The translations under genes were made by a program, and so were the position numbers. The notes beneath the pieces were generated by a model that had not been told where the DNA came from, searched no databases, and saw only the letters and a program-made list of their open reading frames with translations. Below are positions 44,360 through 51,997 of a DNA stretch of 60,927 nucleotides, in pieces (position 1 is the stretch's first letter; each line of letters opens with the position of its first letter). Source of the DNA: a virus. The stretch covers positions 1 through 60,927 of the IMG/VR virus record IMGVR_UViG_3300017752_004703; one strand, given 5' to 3'.

Positions 44360-46243
44360 CTAAGAGCTAAATCTATAGCCATCTGTACCAGGAAAACCTC
44401 CAAAAGGTAGCGTTCCGAATTCACCTTCTATAAGTGTTTCTTTCCCTACGTTTGGTGCTCTACCTACTCTATACTGCAAATCGACAAGATCGTAACCATC
44501 TTTTGTAAAAGGGCCTGAGGAATCTCCTCCTCCAAAAGCTGTATTTCGGTCTTTGTAAATTAAATGATTGCCATTGTGATGATCTGTAACATAAAAATCG
44601 CCATCTTGTTCGAATGGTTCTTGCCAAAAATGATAACAATCAGCTAAAACTTCATTGCCTACTCGCCCTTTTTCTTCTTCAACTATGTCCTCCCATCTTT
44701 TAACTATTTCTACTGCGTAAGTAGCTCCTTCCAGAACCGTGTTTTGTTGTGTTTTTAGTGAATTAAGTTGACCGTTAGTCAAGGCTTTTCCCCAGATACC
44801 TACTGAAGCAACTTGCATAGGCTGTTGAGACCACTTTTCTTCGTATGTTGTTGGCTCATCAGTAAATTTACTTATGTCTGTTATATTTAATCCAGAAATA
44901 TCATTGACTGGCATATTTGTAGTTCCCCCAAAGAATACAAATCGATCAGTATCATCTGTAAGCATACGGTCAAGAAAGACTGAGCTTTGAGCTTCTATAA
45001 AAACAGATTCTTTTTCCTCGTCATTGGGGTATGTAACACAAGACCAATTAGCTCTGAATCTCGCTTGACTTTGGGTAGTTCCAGGCGGAGGATATTTATC
45101 TTTCCTCAAGCTAAGTACAAAGTTCTTGCTGTTTTTAACATCGTAACCACCTTCAGGAAGTATAGGTAATCCGTTCCTATTTTTAACCCGAAAATAATCA
45201 TCGTCTGCATTAATTCCAACGAGTTTTATTCTTTGATTTGTTTCTGGGTATACTCCAGAAACTTTAATCGCAGAAAAGGAGTTAAATTCCATATAAGGTT
45301 CTTTTTGTAGACCGAGAACAAATTGACTGTGCGATGTTCCGTAGCCCACAGTTTCTTTTGATGTTTTAAATATAATTTGATCTACATCCTCTTGTCTATC
45401 TTCTTCTTCTACGCCCTGAGGATAAAAATCGTAACGCTGTGGACGGTCTAGAGATTCTATATCCACTAAAAGCGTGAACTCTTTAAAAAGGTCGACAAGA
45501 GCAAATACGGGCGGGGTATTTGAATAGGACCCCCAACCATCTTGTTTATATCTAAAACGGCTTTTGGTTATTTCCGCTACGTCGTTATAATTATTTTTCA
45601 GTTTAAGATATCCTTGATGAACCCCTTCTTCATAACCCTGTAAGTTCCACATTTGCTGTTCGTAGAAATCAGTTTCTAAAAAAACCTTTTGTATTGATGT
45701 TTTTGCAAACCTTGATTTGCATTGGTTTAATTTTTTACCACATCCATCCTTATCCCAATATTCAGGGTTGTCTCTTGGGTCTCTGCCAGGTTTTGCATAT
45801 TTTCTGCATACAAAATAAGTCAAAGAAGATCTAAATACATTCGGATTTCTTACGTCTTGTATTCTGATTCTATCGTTTACAATATAAACTACATGCCCTG
45901 GGTTGTAATCTTTTTGTGAATCATAAAGATCGTTTGCATTAGAAAAAATAAATTCTTCTCCGAAATTTTCCATATTAAGAAAGCTCCTGTCTCGGGACGA
46001 GGCTTTTCTTCTGTTGGAAGCCCAGGGTTGTTTAAGCTCTGTGTTGGATACATCTTCAGTTCCTTTAAAAACATCCTTACCAAAAGTGAAAGGCTTTCCG
46101 TCCTCCCTTTGTACTGGTGCTCCTCTGTAATCGCAACCAGAACCCCTATAGTTCCAAGGGCAATACTTAGCTAGAATCTTTCTATTGGTAAGGTCTCTTG
46201 ATTCTATATCTAACGGTGTCGTTAGCTCCAATTCTACAAACAC
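44360..46243 (-). CDS. Tail tip protein L homologue, C-terminal part, with LamG-like insertion
   Basis: This frame (627 codons from a GTG at 46243) is open upstream to 46330. It begins VELELTTPLDIESRDL and contains the four-cysteine region of lambda gpL: C28 and C37 in YCPWNYRGSGCDYRG, and C168 and C175 in DGCGKKLNQCKSRF, likely binding an iron-sulfur cluster. About 320 residues downstream form a beta-rich concanavalin-like domain (FALVDLFKEFTLLVD, HSQFVLGLQKEPYMEF), not found in lambda gpL. The N-terminal part of the same protein is encoded in another frame by the adjacent gene. No separate start with good context is seen, so the two are one frameshifted gene. Confidence 0.8.
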   Translation of the reverse strand: MFVELELTTPLDIESRDLTNRKILAKYCPWNYRGSGCDYRGAPVQREDGKPFTFGKDVFKGTEDVSNTELKQPWASNRRKASSRDRSFLNMENFGEEFIFSNANDLYDSQKDYNPGHVVYIVNDRIRIQDVRNPNVFRSSLTYFVCRKYAKPGRDPRDNPEYWDKDGCGKKLNQCKSRFAKTSIQKVFLETDFYEQQMWNLQGYEEGVHQGYLKLKNNYNDVAEITKSRFRYKQDGWGSYSNTPPVFALVDLFKEFTLLVDIESLDRPQRYDFYPQGVEEEDRQEDVDQIIFKTSKETVGYGTSHSQFVLGLQKEPYMEFNSFSAIKVSGVYPETNQRIKLVGINADDDYFRVKNRNGLPILPEGGYDVKNSKNFVLSLRKDKYPPPGTTQSQARFRANWSCVTYPNDEEKESVFIEAQSSVFLDRMLTDDTDRFVFFGGTTNMPVNDISGLNITDISKFTDEPTTYEEKWSQQPMQVASVGIWGKALTNGQLNSLKTQQNTVLEGATYAVEIVKRWEDIVEEEKGRVGNEVLADCYHFWQEPFEQDGDFYVTDHHNGNHLIYKDRNTAFGGGDSSGPFTKDGYDLVDLQYRVGRAPNVGKETLIEGEFGTLPFGGFPGTDGYRFSS

Positions 46244-46695
46244 TTTATTCTCTTGCCTTTTCTGAGATACAAAGTATAAATCGACAGAAATTTCAGCATT
46301 TGAGTCTGATTCTCCCCAAGGGTTTCCGTTTCAAAGTTTTGTTCGTCAAGAAACTTTAAAAAAGTTCTTCGCCTTTCGACTTTGGCGTTTCTGAAATCTT
46401 CGTTATTAGCTAATAAGTTTGTTAGCAATAAGTCTTTATTAGAAATTCTTATTATAGGCCTATTAGGTTTCCCGCTAGAGTTTATTGAAAATCCTTCTAC
46501 CTCCATTGGTATAGGACTATACAACTCTCCCTGCCAGTAAACTCCACCTCCGAATACAGATCCGTTATGTACGTTTAAATAACTCTTTGGTTTGGTCACC
46601 GTGTTTGGATATATTCTGTAAAAATCTATCACAGCTGTAGGCTCCATATCGAAGACAGCTTTCGTTATTTTATCCCTAGACCTTTCTAATGCCAT
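46234..46695 (-). CDS. Tail tip protein L homologue, N-terminal part (frameshifted)
   Basis: The 153-residue product matches the start of lambda gpL: YWQGELYSPIPMEVEGFSIN, PNRPIIRISNKDLLLTNLLA and AKVERRRTFLKFLDEQNF. After residue 122 the family sequence continues in the -1 frame: GNPWGESDSNAEISVDLYFV, then VSQKRQENKVFVELELTTPL, which joins directly to the downstream frame. Hence the C-terminal 32 residues here are out of frame. The break lies at 46321-46330. Either a base was lost (mutation or assembly error) or a -1 frameshift makes the full protein. It is the first gene of the leftward tail unit. Confidence 0.8.
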   Translation of the reverse strand: MALERSRDKITKAVFDMEPTAVIDFYRIYPNTVTKPKSYLNVHNGSVFGGGVYWQGELYSPIPMEVEGFSINSSGKPNRPIIRISNKDLLLTNLLANNEDFRNAKVERRRTFLKFLDEQNFETETLGENQTQMLKFLSIYTLYLRKGKRIKCL

Positions 46696-46794
46696 ACTAT
46701 ATACCTTACACTAATTTTTATATACTACAGTTTAAAAGGCATTTTTAAAAAAAATAAATAGATTTTGTACGTTTTTTACTTACTATAATCTGAA

Positions 46795-46998
46795 ATGAAA
46801 AATATCATCTACAGAGTTAAAGACAAAAAAGGTAAGTACCAGCAGAGTTATTCAGCTTCACTTCCTGATTCGTATTCTTGGGCAAAATCCTGTGCTGACT
46901 TAACCAGAGGCGAGGTTTATGAGGATAAGTTAAATGATTGTGGTCTTACTGAGTCTTCTGTTAAAATTTACCCTAAAAAAAGTAATGGAAATAAGTGA
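46795..46998 (+). CDS. Small hypothetical protein
   Basis: The 67-residue basic protein starts MKNIIYRVKDKKGKYQQSY and contains two cysteines (AKSCADL, NDCGL). It is the first gene of a rightward unit divergent from the tail operon. TATAAT (46784-46789) ends 5 nt before the ATG without a clear -35. Its 3' end overlaps the next gene by 14 nt. No family is recognised. Confidence 0.5.
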   Translation: MKNIIYRVKDKKGKYQQSYSASLPDSYSWAKSCADLTRGEVYEDKLNDCGLTESSVKIYPKKSNGNK

Positions 46999-47536
46999 TG
47001 TAGACCTTAACTCTGAAGATTTTAAAGAAATTTTAAAGTTATACTTAGTAGAATCTCAGCCTTACAAAGGTTTTTCTGATGATTATTCTAATATGTATAA
47101 AGATGATCGCGTAAAAAACTTTATCAAAAGCGATCTTTCAAGAAGCGATTTCTCTACTTCTTTTGTTTCTAAGCGAGAAGGGCCTCTGTTTTTTCTTTTT
47201 TGTAAAAAAGACATAACAAAAAATAGCTTGCAGATTATATTTCCATTTCCAAACACCAAACTGGTTAATATTACATCCTTTACAAGATGGCCTTTTGCAT
47301 TTTGTCATTTGATGTTAGACCAGCTTGAAAGATCAGGCTTAGATAGAGCTTATGGTACTATAGAGAGAAAAAACAAAAAGTCCAATTACGAGAAAGCATT
47401 AATAAGATTTGGGCACAAAATGTTTGAAATCCAGGATATCGAAGGCGAAAGGTTTAAAAAAGTTGTAATTAAAAAAGAAAACTTAATAGAAGCTCACAAA
47501 AAACTTTCACGTTTATATAAAAAATATGAAAAATGA
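46985..47536 (+). CDS. GNAT-like protein, paralogue A
   Basis: I choose the ATG at 46985 (MEISDVDLNSED), not the upstream in-frame codon at 46934, because the extra residues lie within the previous gene. The product is about 183 residues. The C-terminal half, DRAYGTIERKNKKSNYEKAL, resembles GNAT motif A/B (a strand followed by N..S). The beta-rich segment FFLFCKKDITKNSLQIIFPF fits the central strands. It is clearly related to the next gene (same order: Y.IER..KK.NY). No acetyl-CoA loop is obvious, so activity is uncertain. Confidence 0.55.
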   Translation: MEISDVDLNSEDFKEILKLYLVESQPYKGFSDDYSNMYKDDRVKNFIKSDLSRSDFSTSFVSKREGPLFFLFCKKDITKNSLQIIFPFPNTKLVNITSFTRWPFAFCHLMLDQLERSGLDRAYGTIERKNKKSNYEKALIRFGHKMFEIQDIEGERFKKVVIKKENLIEAHKKLSRLYKKYEK

Positions 47537-48075
47537 AGCACCTGGACTTAATTTTAAAAAAAATAGACTTTGATGACAAAGATTTTAAAAGATTTTTTTC
47601 TTTTTATTATTTAAATTCATTTCCATATGGAGACTCAGCCTCCATGAGGACTATATCTTCTAGAATTAAAGGCTCAGAATCCCTCTTGGATGACTTGAAA
47701 GATAGTGACTTAAGTATTTGCGTTACTGATGAAGATGACTATATGTTCTTCACTTTTTTTAAAAAAGAAAAAGACGGCATAAATCTTAGCTATGGTTTTC
47801 CCAACCAATCAACAAGAAGGCTTGGTACTCTGCATCTTGGTCTTTGTATTTACAAACAAATGCTAGAAGCCTTTGATTTTTTTGGTGTAAATGAAATATA
47901 CGGAGAGATAGAGAGGGTTTTTAAAAAAGCTAACTACAGAAACTGGCTTAAGAGACATCTAAAAGTAAGATATTGCGACAGTCAAGATGGTGGTATAGAT
48001 AGAGTTTACTTTCCAAAAGATGAAATAAAAAAACACTATGAAGAACTGCAAATTAAAAATAATAGGAACAAATAA
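47533..48075 (+). CDS. GNAT-like protein, paralogue B
   Basis: The 180-residue product overlaps the preceding paralogue by 4 nt and shares its architecture: KDFKRFFSFYYLNSFPYGDS at the start, TFFKKEKDGINLSYGFPNQS in the middle, and NEIYGEIERVFKKANYRNWL followed by a C-terminal VYFPKDEIKKHYEEL. The pair probably arose by tandem duplication. Function is unknown; a GNAT fold is suggested by strand-helix order only. Confidence 0.55.
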   Translation: MKHLDLILKKIDFDDKDFKRFFSFYYLNSFPYGDSASMRTISSRIKGSESLLDDLKDSDLSICVTDEDDYMFFTFFKKEKDGINLSYGFPNQSTRRLGTLHLGLCIYKQMLEAFDFFGVNEIYGEIERVFKKANYRNWLKRHLKVRYCDSQDGGIDRVYFPKDEIKKHYEELQIKNNRNK

Positions 48076-48295
48076 CTCAACAAAGCACCTCGATGGCAAG
48101 ATATTATCTGGTGATTGCGGTTTTTTAATAAAAACTGGCTTCCTAAAAGAATTGGTTCTTGATGATCAGAAGTTCATTTTTGATGTTAAATCTATAGAGC
48201 TTATTGATTTTGATGTTTTCCTCAAAGGTTTTATTTCTGACGAAAACAAAAATGTTGGAAGAGTTGTGATGAAATATTTGCCAAAAATAGATTAG
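48038..48295 (+). CDS. Small hypothetical protein
   Basis: An 85-residue frame begins 38 nt inside the upstream gene. The product has alternating strands (LVLDDQKFIFDVKSIELIDF) with no recognised motif. The intact frame fills the space to the next promoter, so translation is likely, although the overlap is longer than usual here. Confidence 0.45.
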   Translation: MKNCKLKIIGTNNSTKHLDGKILSGDCGFLIKTGFLKELVLDDQKFIFDVKSIELIDFDVFLKGFISDENKNVGRVVMKYLPKID

Positions 48296-48306
48296 TTGTG
48301 TATGTA
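48278..48306 (+). promoter_or_regulatory. Possible leaderless promoter (TTGCCA-17-TATGTA-5-ATG)
   Basis: TTGCCA (48278-48283), 17 nt and TATGTA (48301-48306) end 5 nt before the ATG at 48312. The -10 box is poor (3 of 6). A GTGTAT element (48298-48303) that recalls the GTGTAA motif upstream of other late-type genes overlaps it, so a phage sigma factor may be used instead. Confidence 0.3.
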
Positions 48307-48311
48307 TTTGT

Positions 48312-48563
48312 ATGTCGACATCAACACAATCTACCCTTTTAAAACAAGTAGGTCACTACGGCGGAGAGCGTCTCGTAGGTGATCAAACAGTGTCTGGCAA
48401 ATTCATGGCTATACATGCTCTGGCTGACACAACAGTACAGGCTGGCACTGAAGGAAGCATAGGCAATTTCGTTGGAGCTACAATCGTCCTTGGTGACGTT
48501 ATCGTGGGACAATGGACAACACTTCATCTCTCAGGAGACGCTATAGTATATTACGCAGACTAA
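48312..48563 (+). CDS. Small probable structural protein
   Basis: This 83-residue protein is Gly/Ala/Thr/Val-rich (SIGNFVGATIVLGDVIVGQW), contains no charged helices and ends HLSGDAIVYYAD. The composition resembles phage head-decoration or fibre-tip proteins. It abuts the next gene with no gap and starts the fibre cluster. Its GC content appears higher than that of upstream genes, as for other structural genes here. Confidence 0.5.
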   Translation: MSTSTQSTLLKQVGHYGGERLVGDQTVSGKFMAIHALADTTVQAGTEGSIGNFVGATIVLGDVIVGQWTTLHLSGDAIVYYAD

Positions 48564-48761
48564 ATGAGAACCTTAAGACTACTCGGCAACACAATAAGAA
48601 GACGGTTTGTGGCTGTAGTCTTAGCTGCTGGCTGTTGTCTTGAGTTATGGAAAGATAATGAAGCATGGGATGACGATTGCGCCTGGGCTGATAACTGCGA
48701 CGATACATGGTACACCTTAGAAATCTGGGACAACGATCAAGTTTGGCCTATCTGTGAGTAA
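48564..48761 (+). CDS. Small Trp/Asp-rich hypothetical protein with possible membrane segment
   Basis: The 65-residue product has a basic start (RTLRLLGNTIRRRF), a short hydrophobic run VAVVLAAGCCLEL resembling a signal or membrane segment with a lipobox-like AGC, and then an unusual tail with six Trp and many Asp (WKDNEAWDDDCAWADNCDD). The start directly follows the upstream stop. Function unknown; it could be virion-associated or a membrane-acting small protein. Confidence 0.45.
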   Translation: MRTLRLLGNTIRRRFVAVVLAAGCCLELWKDNEAWDDDCAWADNCDDTWYTLEIWDNDQVWPICE

Positions 48762-48789
48762 CTAAAAATTTAAAGAAAATATATAAAAT

Positions 48790-49212
48790 ATGGCACAAAA
48801 CACCTTTATACCCGACGGGTCAAGTACCCATTTAAACGCTAGAAACGTATGGAATGCTAACGGACTGGATGCAGAGGCAAGGCTTTCCTCTCTTGAACTC
48901 GTAGCTCCTCAGGTTGTTGTTTCTTCTGGGGGCGTTTTATCTTTTGACAATTCTCTGGGAGGTAATCTTTCGGTAGAGCTTTTTGAAGATATTACTGATA
49001 TTTCCTTCACAAATGTGAACAACGGAGATTCTGGCTTGATAGAAGTGACGCAAGATGCTCTTGGCTCTTGGACTTGGTCCGCAGGTTCTCATACGGTACT
49101 GTCTGGCGACTTGGCTGACATATTTAACATAACACCAACGACAGGGGTAGCAACAATAGGATGGTATTATAACGATTCAATACTTTATCTGTTTGTTAGT
49201 GAAGCAGTATAA
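48790..49212 (+). CDS. Tail-fibre-type structural protein
   Basis: The 140-residue protein starts TFIPDGSSTHLNARNVWNAN followed by GLDAEARLSSLE, an N-terminal pattern shared in outline with the fibre at 50058 (a conserved attachment segment). The rest is a small beta domain (SGGVLSFDNSLGGNLSVELF ... GWYYNDSILYLFVSE). It likely forms a short fibre or adaptor at the tail. No enzymatic motif is present. Confidence 0.6.
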   Translation: MAQNTFIPDGSSTHLNARNVWNANGLDAEARLSSLELVAPQVVVSSGGVLSFDNSLGGNLSVELFEDITDISFTNVNNGDSGLIEVTQDALGSWTWSAGSHTVLSGDLADIFNITPTTGVATIGWYYNDSILYLFVSEAV

Positions 49213-49226
49213 AAATTTATTATAAA

Positions 49227-49718
49227 ATGAAAACTTATCAATTAATAAACCTTAGCCCACTAAAGCTCCAATACAAAAGCCTTAATGGATTGCCTTCTTC
49301 TTTAACTCGGGAGGCTGACCCTCCTCAAACACCAGAGGGTTATGATTATGTAGAGAACTTACCTATTCCTGAAGAAGAAGCTCCAGAAGGTCAATATTAC
49401 GTTAGAAACCTGACTGTAGAATCTTATGGTTGGAAGCTTGAAGATATTCCAGAGCAAATTATTGATTCTGTAACTAGAATTCAAATGAGAGACACTCTTA
49501 TTCAAGAAGGTTTGTTTGATTCTGTAGAAGTTATTATAGCGGGCATGCCAGAAACAACAGATCAAGAAATCATTGATAAAAAGAAAATGAATGATTGGTG
49601 GAACCATGCTCCTAATTTTAGGCGCGATAATATCCGTATAGCTACAATGCAAGCAGCGTTAGGATTAACAGACGAAGAGGTTGACGATTTATTCTTATCC
49701 GCATCACTAGTAGATTAA
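49227..49718 (+). CDS. Fibre-associated protein (tail-fibre assembly type)
   Basis: The 163-residue protein has a beta-rich N-terminus, SYGWKLEDIPEQIIDSVTRI, and a helical C-terminus: RIQMRDTLIQEGLFDSVEVI, then MQAALGLTDEEVDDLFLSAS. The last pattern (R.AL...gl...v......D......f......a.lgltd..id.lF..A) is common in phage fibre-associated or fibre-assembly proteins. It follows a fibre gene by 14 nt. Confidence 0.6.
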   Translation: MKTYQLINLSPLKLQYKSLNGLPSSLTREADPPQTPEGYDYVENLPIPEEEAPEGQYYVRNLTVESYGWKLEDIPEQIIDSVTRIQMRDTLIQEGLFDSVEVIIAGMPETTDQEIIDKKKMNDWWNHAPNFRRDNIRIATMQAALGLTDEEVDDLFLSASLVD

Positions 49719-49720
49719 CA

Positions 49721-50053
49721 ATGAGTTTGCTGAATGAAATATCAAATCCAGATAGCGATTTAAAAAAGAAAGCATCTAGAATTAGATATATAAACCTTAC
49801 AATAATAAAAGAAATAATAAGATTCTGGAACGAAAGCAACGATTCTATATGGAATAGCTCAAACCCTCAACAGGTTCTAGATGAATTAGGAGAAGACGCT
49901 GAAGAAATTTTAGAAATAGACAAAGAAATATTAAATCTACTTTCAAACATACTAGGTGGTCGCCGTCAATCAGAGCTTGATTCAATAATTGCTAAGATAT
50001 CAACTAGACCACAAATATCAACAGATAGCAACGGAAACACAAAAATAATTTAA
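49721..50053 (+). CDS. Hypothetical helical protein in fibre cluster
   Basis: The 110-residue protein is predicted helical, with RIRYINLTIIKEIIRFWNES and DELGEDAEEILEIDKEILNL. It begins 2 nt after the preceding stop. Small helical proteins of this kind between fibre genes are often chaperones or adaptors, but no motif is recognised. Confidence 0.5.
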   Translation: MSLLNEISNPDSDLKKKASRIRYINLTIIKEIIRFWNESNDSIWNSSNPQQVLDELGEDAEEILEIDKEILNLLSNILGGRRQSELDSIIAKISTRPQISTDSNGNTKII

Positions 50054-50057
50054 AACA

Positions 50058-50762
50058 ATGGCCCAAACACCTTTTAACCCTACCCCTGGAGTATCTACGC
50101 ACGAAGATTGTGTAAATACAATTAATGCAAACGTCACTGACGCAGAGAGTAGGCTCGGATCGCTTGAGTCTGCGCCTCCAGCTCACACTCACACGGCTTC
50201 AGAGATCACAGATATCGCCGCAAACTATGCGCCGATTTCGCATACGCATACAGTCTCTCAGATCACAGATATCGCCGCAAACTATGCGCCGATTTCACAC
50301 GCTCATACGGTTGCAGATGTAAACTCTTCCACAGCTGCAAGTGGTTACGTCATGACAGCTGATGGTGGCGGAAATGCAACTTGGGAAGAAGCACAAGGAG
50401 GCGGATTCAGTCTCGCTACGGTTACTACTCCTACATATACTCAAATACCACAACACACTCATCACCTATATGATGATACAGGTCTTGGTGGTGGAGAAAG
50501 CGGTAGCGGTAGTGGTAGCGGTAGCGGTAGTGGCGGCGCAGAACCTTGTATTGTTGTTGGTCTTCTCGACCCAACATTACATGAAGGTATAACTGTTCAC
50601 AAAAAGATAGGTAACGATTGCGATGTTTTGCTTCTTCCTCCTAGTGGATGTACTATTGACGGTGTTGTAAGTGATGGTTTGGTTAGTGGATACACTCTTA
50701 CCAGCCAGAATGAATCTATTTCAATATTCAGCGATGGTGTATCTGGATATTATATACAATAA
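50058..50762 (+). CDS. Tail fibre with tandem repeats, SHTHT metal motifs and Gly-Ser linker
   Basis: The 234-residue protein has an N-terminal segment like that at 48790, then two near-identical 19-residue repeats (ITDIAANYAPISHTHTVSQ) with HxH motifs of the phage tail-repeat type that bind metal ions in trimeric fibres. A Gly-Ser tract near residues 147-160 (GESGSGSGSGSGSGG) links to a C-terminal beta domain. DNA for the repeats is nearly identical (50204-50239 and 50261-50296). It probably is the shaft of a fibre. It overlaps the next gene by one base. Confidence 0.8.
   Translation: MAQTPFNPTPGVSTHEDCVNTINANVTDAESRLGSLESAPPAHTHTASEITDIAANYAPISHTHTVSQITDIAANYAPISHAHTVADVNSSTAASGYVMTADGGGNATWEEAQGGGFSLATVTTPTYTQIPQHTHHLYDDTGLGGGESGSGSGSGSGSGGAEPCIVVGLLDPTLHEGITVHKKIGNDCDVLLLPPSGCTIDGVVSDGLVSGYTLTSQNESISIFSDGVSGYYIQ
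50204..50296 (+). repeat. Two perfect 36-bp direct repeats within fibre gene
   Basis: The units at 50204-50239 and 50261-50296 are identical over 36 bp and offset by 57 bp (19 codons). This in-frame repeat could expand or contract by recombination, changing fibre length. Confidence 0.85.
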
Positions 50763-51397
50763 TGAGTCACAGTCCTAAATCTCCACCTTTAGCAAAAGCA
50801 ACCGCTGATCTTCCAGAGGTTGAAGACGGTGTGTTGGCTTATGATACCACACAGGGGAAGCCAGTAGCTAGATTAGCTGGTGCTTGGTCTGAGATCGCTG
50901 GCGAGGTTTTTGGAACACCTACTGTCGTATATGATGATGGTGCTGGTGTTGGTAATACAGACCAAGTCCAAGGTGATATACCCGCTGATTGGAAGAAGCA
51001 GGATTCATCCTTAAAAGGATTGGTTATTGGAACGAGTTGTAAGAGTATTGGAGATAATGCTTTTGCTTCTTGCACTGGCATAGTTGGTTCTTTAGTGATC
51101 CCAGATAGCGTGATAACTATTGGTCAATCTGCTTTTGATGCTTTGTGGGGTTTAACTGGTCCCTTAACTATTGGCTCTGGTGTTGAGGAGGTCGGTGATT
51201 TTGTTTTTTTTGATAGTGATTACACAGAAATTAATTGCTATATTACTAGAGATGTTTTAAACAAAGTAAAGTTCCCTGTTACAATTAACAAAACTATTCA
51301 TGTAAGATCAGACGACGATACATGGACAGCTGGTTCTGGGCAAACTCTAGGCACAACTTCAGTATCAACTGGTATTACCGTAATTAAAGATTTATAA
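50762..51397 (+). CDS. LRR fibre protein, copy 1
   Basis: The 211-residue protein shares its ends with two downstream genes: an N-terminal cassette (SPPLAKATADLPEVEDGVLA, then AYDTTQGKPVARLAGAW, a fibre-domain pattern) and a C-terminal cap (DDTWTAGSGQTLG..., ending ITVIKDL). Between them are BspA-like LRR repeats (CKSIGDNAFASCTGIVGSLV). The LRR section is short, about four repeats. It likely forms a tail-displayed binding head. The N-terminal part resembles the start of other phage tail-fibre proteins. Confidence 0.75.
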   Translation: MSHSPKSPPLAKATADLPEVEDGVLAYDTTQGKPVARLAGAWSEIAGEVFGTPTVVYDDGAGVGNTDQVQGDIPADWKKQDSSLKGLVIGTSCKSIGDNAFASCTGIVGSLVIPDSVITIGQSAFDALWGLTGPLTIGSGVEEVGDFVFFDSDYTEINCYITRDVLNKVKFPVTINKTIHVRSDDDTWTAGSGQTLGTTSVSTGITVIKDL

Positions 51398-51411
51398 TAT
51401 AAAAAAACAAA

Positions 51412-51996
51412 ATGAAATATGCAATAACAGACGAAAGAGGTCACATTTACGAAGTTCAAGATACCGAACCAACCGAAGAGCAGTTGGGTGGTTATCTTAT
51501 TTCTCATGAAATTTCTGATGAAGATGCGGCTACTGTTGAGGCTAGTTCTGAAAGCATGTGGTATATCGGTGGTGTTCTTTACGACTTCGATGAATATATC
51601 TATCGCAGTAAAAGAGACTACATGAACCAGAAGATTGATAGAGACTTCAGTGGAGACATTGATGGTGCTAAGAAGCTTCTTAGAGATCACTTTTCAGAGA
51701 AGAGGTACGATGTAGAAGTTGGCGGTCTTGATATGGGTGGGCTTGCAGTTAGAACTGACAGGCTTACAGTTTCTAGAGTTTATCAGGCAGAATCACTAGC
51801 AATATCTGACCCGACTTTCACTACAGATTGGAAGCTTGGTGATGGATCATTCATTACTATTGACGCTACTTTAATCGGTCAACTTTCGGCAGCAATCACA
51901 GCACACATTCAATCTTCATTTGCTCAAGAGAAAGTGGTAAACGCATCTATCGATTCAGCCACCACTATTGACGAGCTTAAATCTATAGAGTGGTAA
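51412..51996 (+). CDS. DUF4376-type tail-associated protein
   Basis: The 194-residue protein ends with the DUF4376 pattern: DGSFITIDATLIGQLSAAIT, then HIQSSFAQEKVVNASIDSAT and TIDELKSIEW. That family is found next to tail-fibre genes and is thought to act in tail assembly. The N-terminus MKYAITDERGHIYEVQDTEP is a small beta domain. It lies between LRR fibre copies 1 and 2. Confidence 0.7.
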   Translation: MKYAITDERGHIYEVQDTEPTEEQLGGYLISHEISDEDAATVEASSESMWYIGGVLYDFDEYIYRSKRDYMNQKIDRDFSGDIDGAKKLLRDHFSEKRYDVEVGGLDMGGLAVRTDRLTVSRVYQAESLAISDPTFTTDWKLGDGSFITIDATLIGQLSAAITAHIQSSFAQEKVVNASIDSATTIDELKSIEW

Positions 51997-51997
51997 T

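Noticed and set aside
46934-46984. Upstream in-frame start of the first GNAT-like paralogue
   Set aside because: The added residues are hydrophobic and lie within the previous gene in another frame; the ATG at 46985 gives a normal overlap and a start like the next paralogue.
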